Program-made: the position numbers and the translations under genes
Shown here: positions 1-7,599 of the stretch, in pieces
Layout of the letters: the number at the start of each line of letters is the position of its first letter
How positions within the stretch are numbered: the first letter of the stretch is position 1
Notes under the pieces: generated by a model
Told to the model about the DNA's origin: nothing
Seen by the model: only the letters and a program-made list of their open reading frames with translations
The model's database searches: none
Source: Thermoguttaceae bacterium
GTDB lineage: Bacteria > Planctomycetota > Planctomycetia > Pirellulales > Thermoguttaceae
Assembly: GCA_017447745.1 (NCBI GenBank)
Contig: JAFSMW010000207.1
Span: forward strand, 1 to 51,521
Direction: 5' to 3'
DNA length: 51,521 nucleotides

Positions 1-2712
1 CCCGACGGTTTTTGATCCGTAGCCCAAAATATCGCCGTGACCAGCCAGAACAGACGTTGAGCCGTCAACAGTAACAGTACTGCCCGTTGCGAGCGTTCCC
101 TTCTCTCCGACCTTTTCCAACGTCAGCGTTCCGCCATAGACATACGTTCCTGTCGTATACGTATTGTCGCCAGAAAGAACCAGCTCGCCGTCTCCCAATT
201 TAACCAGTGGAACGACAGTCGGGCTGGTATGAGCAGCAATTTGAGAGGAAATCGTCAATTTTGCACCTGACGCAACGGTAATCTTTCCGCCGACCTCTTC
301 GTCTGACGTGCCGGCATACTGTCGCAACGTGATTTTCTTGGCGGAAATCTCGTTGTCTTCTCCGCCTGTTACGTTGATCGCGTTATCAAAGACGAAGTTG
401 CCGAACGTGCCGTTTCCGTTAGCGTCTTCAACAGCGGTAATAACGCCGTTGTTCATATTGATAGCTGCACCGACGGTGATGTGATTGCCGGTAGAATCGT
501 TGTACAGCGTCCCGCCGTTTTGAAGGTTGACGGTTCCGACAGAACCGGAAGAATACCCCAGGACGTCGCCGTGCCCTGCCAAAACGGACGTTTCGCCGTC
601 AACGGTAACCGAACTTCCCGTCGCCAGCGTTCCTTTGGTTCCATTGATGTAAGTTAACGTCAGCGTTCCTTCTGAAACGGTCGTTCCGCCGGTAAACGTG
701 TTGTCGCCGGACAGCGTCAGAGTTTCCGCTCCGGTTTTTGTAACAGAGCCAGAGCCGGAAATGACGCCGGAGAACTCGGTGGGCGTCGTATTATTGAGCG
801 TCGCGCTTCCCCCGTCGCCGAGAGTGATATTACCCGCTCCGCTGAGATTGTTGAACGTTTGCTCTGTCGTTCCGACGTCAATTGTCGCATCGCTGGCAAC
901 GGCAACGGACGCTGCATTAATCAAAGCGTTAGTTCCAGTATACGTTACGTTATCGTATCCGACAACCGTAAACTGAAGCTTTCCTCTTGTAACGTTGACG
1001 TTTCCCGTAAAGGAGTTTTCAGGATGTCCCAACGTTAAACTGTTCGTATTGGAAGTACCGACTGTGTCAACGTTCAGAGTACCCGCTCCCTGCAAGTCGC
1101 CGGCAAAGACCATTGAGCCTTTGGCGCCAACGCCATTAGTATTCTCCGCATTAAGCGTTGAACCGGCAGTAATCAGGATGTTGCTATAATTGACTTTATT
1201 TGCGCTGGTGCCTGCTAAATGGCTATAACCGACAGTTCCGTTAACAGTAATAGTCGAGTCAGCTGTACCAATGTTATTGCCGCTCAATAACACGGACGTT
1301 CCATCTTGAAGCGTCAGTGCGAAATTGGAACCGCTTACGTCTGTTGCGTTAACATAGAACTGTCCCTGATTAAAATTAAGAGGGCAATTAATGCTTGCGC
1401 CCTGATTAAGTTTAAGCGTTCCATTCCCAGTTTTAATAACTTCTTCCGTACTGGTAATATTCCCGGAAAAAGTGGTTTCTTCAGCAGTATAGTTGAGCGT
1501 TAAACTTCCCCCGTCACTAACAGTCACCGATCCAGCTCCGCTGAGATTATTGAACGTTTGCGTCGTCGCGCCAACGTCGATTGTCGCGCCGCTGGCAACA
1601 GCAACGGACGCAGCGTTGATCAAGGCGTTGGTTCCTGTATAAGTAACGCCATCGTGACCATTAACCGTGAACTGGAGTTTTCCGGTTTTTACATTAACTG
1701 TACCCGTAAACGAGTTTTGAGAATGTCCCAGCGTCAAGGAGTTGGTATTGGTTGAACCGACTGTGTCAACAACCAGCGCTCCTGCGCCCTGCAAATCGCC
1801 GACAAAAACCATCGAGCCTTTCGCGCCTTCATTGTACTTGTTATAGGCTGTAAGCGTTGAACCTGCTGGAACGATCAGATCGCTATAATTAACTTTATTG
1901 GCTGAGGTGTTCTGCCAGTGTCCATATTGGACGGAACCGTTGACAACGATAGATGTTTCCGCAACCCCTACATAATTGCCGCCTAAAATAATTGAGGTTC
2001 CGTTTTGAAGAGTTAGACCAAAATCATTACCGAATGTATTTGTGCCGTCAATAACAATTGTACCTCTTGTCAGATTGAGCGGGCAATTGGCATTGGAACT
2101 GTTTCTGAGCCAAATTTCGCCTTTGGCATCGTTTTTAGGAGTCAAATTCAAAACGGCGTCAGGCGTATTTTTAACAATGGAAGACGCTATATAAAAGAAT
2201 GCTGCGTCTTGCGAATTGATTGTTGCTTCCGACGACTCTACAATTATGTTTCCAGCAAGAGTTGGTTTCTCCTTTCCCCACGCTATCACCGTTCCCTTTG
2301 CCATGTATAAATTACCGACTGTAATGGTTTTAGAATCAGCAGTATTTTTTAACGCGAGCGTCCCAGAGGTTTCCGAGATAGTGAATACATCCTTGTCGTT
2401 TTCAGCATCGTAGTGGTCGTAGTCATATCCCAAATAAATATCGCCAGCAAAAGTTTCATTGTTGCTCGTGCTTGGCGATCGAATATAAAAATCGTTATGA
2501 ACAAAACGAATTCCCTTATCACAGGATCTCATTAGCGTTAATGTCGAGCTTGTACTCCAGTTCTGCGTTCCCGTTTGGCTTGTTGTTACCTCAAAAACGT
2601 CAGCCAGAGCCGGAGCTGTAACCAGCAAAGCAAACAGAACCGCTAAAAGCAGAAAACTGGCGCATTTTAAAATGGAGGCGGGAATGAACGAACGTGATTG
2701 ATACTTAGCCAT
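1..2712 (-). CDS. Giant surface adhesin with autotransporter-type beta-strand repeats (N-terminal 904 codons; runs off the left edge)
   Basis: The frame is open for 904 codons from the ATG at 2712 to base 1; I checked every codon on the minus strand and found no stop, so the gene continues outside the window. Residues 1 to about 35 form a long signal peptide: a basic start, a Leu/Ala-rich core, and an AxA-type cleavage site before DVFEV. The rest is Gly/Thr/Asn/Ser-rich with repeated motifs such as TLTLSGDNTFTGGTTVSEGTL, the signature of autotransporter-associated beta-strand repeats that fold as a right-handed beta-helix. Two nearly identical 233-residue modules lie in the middle and a 178-residue spaced repeat towards the visible end. 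A GGAG ribosome site lies 8 bases before the ATG. The sorting end (beta-barrel or PEP-CTERM) is not visible. Likely secreted and surface-attached; the ligand is unknown. Confidence 0.88.
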   Translation of the reverse strand, partial: MAKYQSRSFIPASILKCASFLLLAVLFALLVTAPALADVFEVTTSQTGTQNWSTSSTLTLMRSCDKGIRFVHNDFYIRSPSTSNNETFAGDIYLGYDYDHYDAENDKDVFTISETSGTLALKNTADSKTITVGNLYMAKGTVIAWGKEKPTLAGNIIVESSEATINSQDAAFFYIASSIVKNTPDAVLNLTPKNDAKGEIWLRNSSNANCPLNLTRGTIVIDGTNTFGNDFGLTLQNGTSIILGGNYVGVAETSIVVNGSVQYGHWQNTSANKVNYSDLIVPAGSTLTAYNKYNEGAKGSMVFVGDLQGAGALVVDTVGSTNTNSLTLGHSQNSFTGTVNVKTGKLQFTVNGHDGVTYTGTNALINAASVAVASGATIDVGATTQTFNNLSGAGSVTVSDGGSLTLNYTAEETTFSGNITSTEEVIKTGNGTLKLNQGASINCPLNFNQGQFYVNATDVSGSNFALTLQDGTSVLLSGNNIGTADSTITVNGTVGYSHLAGTSANKVNYSNILITAGSTLNAENTNGVGAKGSMVFAGDLQGAGTLNVDTVGTSNTNSLTLGHPENSFTGNVNVTRGKLQFTVVGYDNVTYTGTNALINAASVAVASDATIDVGTTEQTFNNLSGAGNITLGDGGSATLNNTTPTEFSGVISGSGSVTKTGAETLTLSGDNTFTGGTTVSEGTLTLTYINGTKGTLATGSSVTVDGETSVLAGHGDVLGYSSGSVGTVNLQNGGTLYNDSTGNHITVGAAINMNNGVITAVEDANGNGTFGNFVFDNAINVTGGEDNEISAKKITLRQYAGTSDEEVGGKITVASGAKLTISSQIAAHTSPTVVPLVKLGDGELVLSGDNTYTTGTYVYGGTLTLEKVGEKGTLATGSTVTVDGSTSVLAGHGDILGYGSKTVG
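684..2081 (-). repeat. Two tandem 699-bp (233-residue) modules inside the adhesin gene
   Basis: Matching landmarks recur exactly 699 bp apart, for example gggcaatt at 2081 and 1382 and ctgagatt at 1541 and 842. Each module carries TSANKVNYS, GAKGSMVF, DLQGAG, TNALINAASVAVAS and QTFNNLSGAG. A further repeat with a 534-bp spacing links the gccgtcaac stretch at 595 to that at 61. The spacing is a multiple of three, so the modules were duplicated in frame. Confidence 0.85.
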
Positions 2713-3089
2713 TATTTTACTCCTTCTAGTGGGTAAAACAGGTTGACGGTTATGTAAACGACTTTTGCTCCAGAACGCCCGGGCGCAAAATGGATTATCG
2801 CTTTTTTATACTATATAATATTATACACTCAATTTTGCAATCGAAATGAAGAAAAAGGGAAAAATTTAAGAAAAAAAGAGAGAAAGGGAGAGAGGATAGA
2901 AAAAATAGAGAAATGAAATAACGCTCGTCTACCATTTCTTTGTGTTCTTTGTGATAAAATTTCTTCGGCGGATAATATCCGCGATCCAGAAAGTTTTTCG
3001 GCTGAGGCAGAGGGTTTTGGCGGGTCATTGGTCAAGGCGGCGTCAAGCCGCCGCACTCCCCGACGCAAGCGTAACTCCTTATTTATAAA
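2713..3089. other. Intergenic region between the adhesin and the HzsA-like gene
   Basis: No credible gene. It holds the adhesin promoter, a purine-rich run (2868-2896), a ttctttgtgttctttgtg phrase typical of non-coding DNA in such genomes, and a small hairpin at 3036-3052 (ggcggc, loop gtcaa, gccgcc) followed by gcactcc. The hairpin resembles the gcactcc-ended palindrome at 32371-32399. Two overlapping minus-strand frames of 77 and 79 codons cover low-complexity sequence and the hairpin and are not convincing. Confidence 0.6.
2805..2832 (-). promoter_or_regulatory. Probable sigma-70-type promoter of the adhesin gene
   Basis: Read on the minus strand, TTGAGT (2832-2827) and TATAAA (2810-2805) are separated by 16 bp, about 95 bp before the ATG at 2712. 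The leader contains a perfect cgcccgggcg palindrome at 2777-2786. Predicted from pattern only. Confidence 0.45.
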
Positions 3090-6000
3090 TCATTTATCTT
3101 CAAGTATCACTCTAAACCCGACGTCGAAGACGCGCTGCCAGGCGGGGTACGAACGCGAGGCGTGGATAGCCGCTCGGTACGGACGGTCGTACCACGATCC
3201 GCCTTTGACGATAAATCGTCCGGCGGCGTCTGTTGAGCTTGTCCATTCTGCAACGTTGCCGTGGACGTCGTAAACGCCCCAGTCGTTGGGGCGGTACGAG
3301 CCGGGCGTCGTCGTTAAAACCACCCCGTCGTTAAAGCGTTTGTCGGCGGGAATCCAGTCGTCAAATTCCGGCATGGATCCGTATTTGCTGTCGACAGTAT
3401 ACGGGTTGGTGGCAAAGTTCATCATGGATGCGTCCGACAGGTTCGCGAACGGGCTGAAATCGGAATCGAGCGTTCCGTAGAAGAACGGCGTCGACTTCCC
3501 TGCTCTGGCTGCCCATTCCCACTGCGTCTGCGTCGGCAGTTTACAGGTCAAATTTGACGTTGAAGCGTCGGCGGCAAGCTGTTTGGTCAGCCAGTCGCAA
3601 AACGCCTGGGCGGACTGCTGCGTTACGCGGCAGACGGGTTGATTGGGTTTGTTCATCGGATAGCCATGAATCCCAAACTGATAGCAGTGCTTCGATTCAA
3701 CGCGGCTGTCGTGCGTCGGGTCGAACGCGGCAAACTGGTCGTTGCGAATCTCCCGGGCGCTAATCCAGAACGGCTTTTCGATTTTCGTTTCAACGCCGTT
3801 GACGGTATACGTTCCCGCCGGGATGCGGACGAATTCCAACTCCTGACCGTTGGGCAGCGTTACAACTTTCGTTTCCGGCTTGTAATCTTGAGGGAACAGC
3901 TCGACAACCGGTTCCGGCTTTTGGTCGGCGTCCTGAAGCTCCTGATTCGGCAGAATCGGCGCGCCGGTTTCGATGTCCGTCTTGTAAATCTCCTCGGCGT
4001 CGTGCGGGTCGAGGTTTCCGTACAATTGCGCCAATTCTACGCGTCGCTGACGCTGAGCGCCCGGGTTCTTTGTCGCTTCCGTCCACGTGCCGTGGTACGG
4101 GCAGTTGAGGTCAATCCACGTCAGGATTCTGTCCCACGCCTGATCCGACAGACGAACCCCATGATGCCCAGCGCGAAGAAGTTGCACCAGTTCCGTCGTG
4201 TCGGCGGAGAACTCTTTCGGTTCCAGCAGGTGCATGTCCGATTCAATTCCAGAACGGCGGACGTATTTCTGAAGGTTGTAGTATCCAACGGAAAAATGCG
4301 TATTGCGCTGAATGTGCCCCGTCCCGTTTCCAGACTGAATGGAATGGTAGTTTTGAACAAAGACATCGCCTCGCAAGTCAATCGACTTACAGGACTCGTC
4401 CGACCCGTCGTGACACGCCAAGCAGTATTTGTCGATAATCGGCTGAACTTCCCGGGCGTAAGCGAACCCGCGGCGATTGCCGTACCACGGCTGGATTTCC
4501 GCCGGCTTGGCAGTGAACCCGACAGACGTTTTGGGAATCGCCGCCTGATTCAGGTCTTCGTGACAGCCGTTGCACTGTAACAGTTCGCCCGGCATCGCAG
4601 TGAACCAGGAGCGCATCAATTGCAGCGACTGCCCGGTCTCGTCCAGCGGCTGAATCGCAATGGGCGTGTTGGCGGGAATGCGGAATCGGGCAGAGCCGTC
4701 CGGATTGACGGGAACCGTTCCCATGACTTCTTTGATGTCCCACGGACCGTCCACGCCGACGATGCCCATCAGTCCGCCCATGTTCTGATACGAAAAATGG
4801 TACGTAAACAGACGCAGGCTCTTTACCGTCCCGCGGGGAACGTCCTTCAAGCCGGGACCGTTGTAGATGTCGGCAATATAAACCTCGGCGTCCTTGCGAG
4901 ACAGGTTGACTCTGTCCTGAATCAGGTTCGGGCGCTCGCGCTTCATCAGCGGGAACGGTTCCAACAGAGCGTAGTCGTCGTCCTCGTAAAGGAGCGTCAT
5001 GTTGTCAAAGACGTCAACCAGATACAAACCCCATTTGGACTGCGGCGTCGGCTTGCAGGAAACAATAAAATACTTGTCCGACAGCGGGAACGGATGCAAG
5101 AACTTTGGCCAGGAATTCTTGACCAGGCCGTCTTTGATAATCGGCTCGACCTTCTTGCCGTATCCGGGAATGCGCTGAATACAGCCGTCCGCTTCGTTTC
5201 TCCCCAGAGCCGGGTCAAACAGACACAACTCGCCGGCGCGGTGAGAATCGTGATGTCCGGTAATGACGGAAACGATCATCGACCGCTCGCCCGGAATGGG
5301 TCGGGAATACCAGAACGAATTGGGCCAGTACGAGTTGCTGTTATAGTACGACAGCTGACCCGTCCCGTCGGGATTGCACTGGAACAGCTGGCGCGAGTTG
5401 CTGTGCGGCAAATCGGCGTATTCCCACCGCTGATACAGAATGCGTCCGTTATTCAAAACCGCCGGGTTCCAGGAATGTTCCTGGTCGAACGCCAGCTGAC
5501 GTTTCGCCGTCCCGTCGCCGTTCATCAAAAACAGCGTCGCGATATGTGACGAGCCATAAACGCACGGGACGCCCGCCATGATCGCGGTTGACGTATAGAT
5601 AATTCTGCCGTCAGGCAAATAACATCCGTCGTAAGAATCAATATCGGCTTCGTCGGCGGTGAGTTCCTTCGGCGCAGACTTGCCGTCGAGATTGTATTCA
5701 AAAACCTGCCAGCGGTCGTTCTCTCCGATGGACGAGAACAGGATTTTGTCGGCATCCCAATTCAAATCGACATCCCCGACGAAAACCGGCTTTTCCGGCT
5801 TGTAGACGACCGAAACTTTCGACCAGTCCAGAGTCGTTGCCTGTCCCTTGACCGGGATTCGGACAATCGCGTCGTCAAAACCGCTTTTCGGAAGCGAGGA
5901 ATTGCTTTCCCAGTTGCACGGCAAGCCCATTCGCGGGGATTTATACGACCGCTTGACAACCAGCAGCTCGGAAAAATCGTTGAGCAGCGGGTTAGACAGC

Positions 6001-6974
6001 GTTGCCTCGCGCTGGAGCTGGTTAAACCGGGAAATAATATCATTCAGCGACACGGAAACGGATTCCGGCAGCGGCTTTCCATAACTCGAAATTACCGTCG
6101 GCAGAATCTTTGCCAAGTCATTTTCGATGGAATCCAGTCTCGCCATAAAGTCGGTTGACTCGTACTCGTCCGGATAGGAATCGTACAAGTCGTTTAACGC
6201 CAAACGCAGCGCCGCCGTCCTGCGAGGCAGCGCGCCCGTTACGCGATCTATGTACTTGGCTTTCATTTCCTCCTGGATTCTTTTCGCCGCCTCGATTTTC
6301 TCAGCGCTCCACGCCTTGTACTGTTCCGGAGTCGGGAAAAGCGACTGCGCCGTCTCCGGCGTCGTCAAGGCAAGCAGTTCGACAACGGAACACCAATCTC
6401 TGGCGGTTGAGTTCGCCTTGGCGGGCGTCCCGGCGTTGGCGGGATACGTGTTCCAGATTCTAAACGTAACCGTATCAAAGGCGATGTTGGAATTGACCGG
6501 CATCGTCGTCAAATACGGACCGGAATTGCAGCCGATAATCTTGTCGCCCGAGGAAATCGTGAGCGTATAACCTTCGGAATTGGACAAGACAATCTCGAAA
6601 TCCTGATTGGCGCGCTGATCAGAATTGGACGTGCAAACGCCGACGCGTTCCAGCTTCACCGCCTTGGGCAGACGATAGGAAATGACTGCTGGCTTCCCTG
6701 CAACCCAAACTCTGCCGTCGCCGACCCAAACGCCTGCGGAGCCGTCCGTCAGGAGAGGGTTCTGCTCCGGCTTGGAAAGCGAGCTAGAAACCAGCTTGAC
6801 GTTCGGCGTCGCCAGCGCGTTGACCGGCGTCATTTCGATAATCCGGTCGTTAATCTGAGTATGCCCGTCGACGTCGCCCGAGAACGCTTCCTCTTGCCGG
6901 GTTTCCGTCTGACCGAACGCCAGACCCGCCGTCAGGGTCAAAACCAACGTTAGGAGAATATGTTTTGTCTTCAT
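3090..6974 (-). CDS. Exported HzsA-like protein with two CxxCH motifs and a C-terminal FGE-sulfatase (SUMF1) domain
   Basis: A 1294-residue protein beginning with a clear signal peptide (residues 1-21, ending AFGQ). Residues about 45-190 look like a discoidin-type beta sandwich (NPLLTDGS, ISYRLPKAV), then a helical stretch (210-330). Residues about 390-790 resemble the beta-propeller region of hydrazine synthase alpha and TolB-like proteins (ADKILFSS, LPDGRIIYTS, NGRILYQRWEY). Two c-type haem motifs follow: CNGCH at 801-805 and CLACH at 851-855. Residues 1043-1291 form an FGE/SUMF1 fold (FVRIPAGTY, LPTQTQWEWAARAG, DVHGNVAEW, VKGGSWYDRP). HzsA-like proteins are common in non-anammox planctomycetes, so this is not evidence for hydrazine synthesis. 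Probably a periplasmic redox or carbohydrate-related protein; the substrate is unknown. The family assignment is from memory of motifs; the domains themselves are readable. Confidence 0.85.
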   Translation of the reverse strand: MKTKHILLTLVLTLTAGLAFGQTETRQEEAFSGDVDGHTQINDRIIEMTPVNALATPNVKLVSSSLSKPEQNPLLTDGSAGVWVGDGRVWVAGKPAVISYRLPKAVKLERVGVCTSNSDQRANQDFEIVLSNSEGYTLTISSGDKIIGCNSGPYLTTMPVNSNIAFDTVTFRIWNTYPANAGTPAKANSTARDWCSVVELLALTTPETAQSLFPTPEQYKAWSAEKIEAAKRIQEEMKAKYIDRVTGALPRRTAALRLALNDLYDSYPDEYESTDFMARLDSIENDLAKILPTVISSYGKPLPESVSVSLNDIISRFNQLQREATLSNPLLNDFSELLVVKRSYKSPRMGLPCNWESNSSLPKSGFDDAIVRIPVKGQATTLDWSKVSVVYKPEKPVFVGDVDLNWDADKILFSSIGENDRWQVFEYNLDGKSAPKELTADEADIDSYDGCYLPDGRIIYTSTAIMAGVPCVYGSSHIATLFLMNGDGTAKRQLAFDQEHSWNPAVLNNGRILYQRWEYADLPHSNSRQLFQCNPDGTGQLSYYNSNSYWPNSFWYSRPIPGERSMIVSVITGHHDSHRAGELCLFDPALGRNEADGCIQRIPGYGKKVEPIIKDGLVKNSWPKFLHPFPLSDKYFIVSCKPTPQSKWGLYLVDVFDNMTLLYEDDDYALLEPFPLMKRERPNLIQDRVNLSRKDAEVYIADIYNGPGLKDVPRGTVKSLRLFTYHFSYQNMGGLMGIVGVDGPWDIKEVMGTVPVNPDGSARFRIPANTPIAIQPLDETGQSLQLMRSWFTAMPGELLQCNGCHEDLNQAAIPKTSVGFTAKPAEIQPWYGNRRGFAYAREVQPIIDKYCLACHDGSDESCKSIDLRGDVFVQNYHSIQSGNGTGHIQRNTHFSVGYYNLQKYVRRSGIESDMHLLEPKEFSADTTELVQLLRAGHHGVRLSDQAWDRILTWIDLNCPYHGTWTEATKNPGAQRQRRVELAQLYGNLDPHDAEEIYKTDIETGAPILPNQELQDADQKPEPVVELFPQDYKPETKVVTLPNGQELEFVRIPAGTYTVNGVETKIEKPFWISAREIRNDQFAAFDPTHDSRVESKHCYQFGIHGYPMNKPNQPVCRVTQQSAQAFCDWLTKQLAADASTSNLTCKLPTQTQWEWAARAGKSTPFFYGTLDSDFSPFANLSDASMMNFATNPYTVDSKYGSMPEFDDWIPADKRFNDGVVLTTTPGSYRPNDWGVYDVHGNVAEWTSSTDAAGRFIVKGGSWYDRPYRAAIHASRSYPAWQRVFDVGFRVILEDK

Positions 6975-6983
6975 GGTATTGTT

Positions 6984-7020
6984 GGGGAGTTGGGAGTAGG
7001 GAATGGGGAGTAGGGAATGG
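6984..7020. repeat. Heptamer array in the 5' leader of the HzsA-like gene
   Basis: Five consecutive 7-bp units: GGGGAGT, TGGGAGT, AGGGAAT, GGGGAGT, AGGGAAT. The array ends 9 bp upstream of the HzsA-like start codon and lies between its predicted promoter (7042-7070) and the ATG, so it should be part of the mRNA leader. Confidence 0.85.
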
Positions 7021-7041
7021 GTTCAATTAATTTCTACGTCT

Positions 7042-7070
7042 ATTTTAGTTCAATTTTCAAACAATGTCAA
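7042..7070 (-). promoter_or_regulatory. Strong predicted promoter of the HzsA-like gene
   Basis: On the minus strand TTGACA (7070-7065) and TAAAAT (7047-7042) are separated by 17 bp, a near-perfect sigma-70 pattern about 70 bp before the ATG. It diverges from the rpoB promoter at 7193. Confidence 0.65.
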
Positions 7071-7192
7071 CCGTTCATCAAATATCATTTTGCGACAGGA
7101 AAAGGGAGAATGATTCGACCATTAGCAACGACGCTTTCTAAATATACAAGTAAAATTATAAGAAAATTTCTGAAAAATTTGTTTTCGCCCCC

Positions 7193-7220
7193 TTGACCGA
7201 ACCGGATTTTTAATTATAAT
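7193..7220 (+). promoter_or_regulatory. Predicted rpoBC promoter
   Basis: TTGACC (7193-7198), a 16-bp spacer, and TATAAT (7215-7220). Transcription would start near 7227 and give a leader of about 370 nt before the rpoB ATG. Confidence 0.65.
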
Positions 7221-7599
7221 AACGCGAAATTGTTGCAATAATTTTAGAGTCTTTAACCCCAAAGGAAGTTCATGTATAATTAACCCCGACGCTTGGTACG
7301 CCTCAAAAACATCGTGTTTTTAAGGTTCCCGCCAAGAACAGCCCGTGTTTAATTACTTGATACAGCCGCCGCTCTCTCAAAGCCGGTCAGAAGTAAAAAT
7401 CGAAAGCTGTCCTGGTATTTTCCATCCCACCTCCATTTTAAGGACATTTCAGGATTTTACCTCTGCTTCTACCACCGAAGCTGATTTTCCTCGGAAATAA
7501 TTTCCCTAACCCTTTATTTCCACTCAAATTATACATATTTCCCACGAGTTAAGATATTTTTATCCGTTTTAATTACCATTTAACTAACAGGTTTATTTC

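Larger units (their letters stand above)
6975..7599. other. Divergent intergenic region and long rpoB leader
   Basis: No gene. The left part holds the heptamer array and promoter of the HzsA-like gene; the right part holds the rpoB promoter and a leader of about 370 bp. No rplJ or rplL gene precedes rpoB here. The leader has no clear rho-independent terminator; a second TATAAT (7275-7280) lacks a good -35 box. Confidence 0.6.

Noticed and set aside
2795-3068. Two overlapping minus-strand frames of 77 and 79 codons
   Set aside because: They cover purine-rich low-complexity and repeat DNA, without a ribosome site or any family resemblance.
3639-5549. Two open frames of about 310 codons (3639-4580 and 4620-5549) opposite the HzsA-like gene
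   Set aside because: Composition is that of antisense translation and the minus-strand gene is intact with recognisable domains throughout.
3090-6974. Hydrazine synthase (anammox) metabolism
   Set aside because: Only an HzsA-like protein fused to an FGE domain is present; no HzsB/C, Hdh or anammox genes are visible, and HzsA-like proteins are widespread in other planctomycetes.
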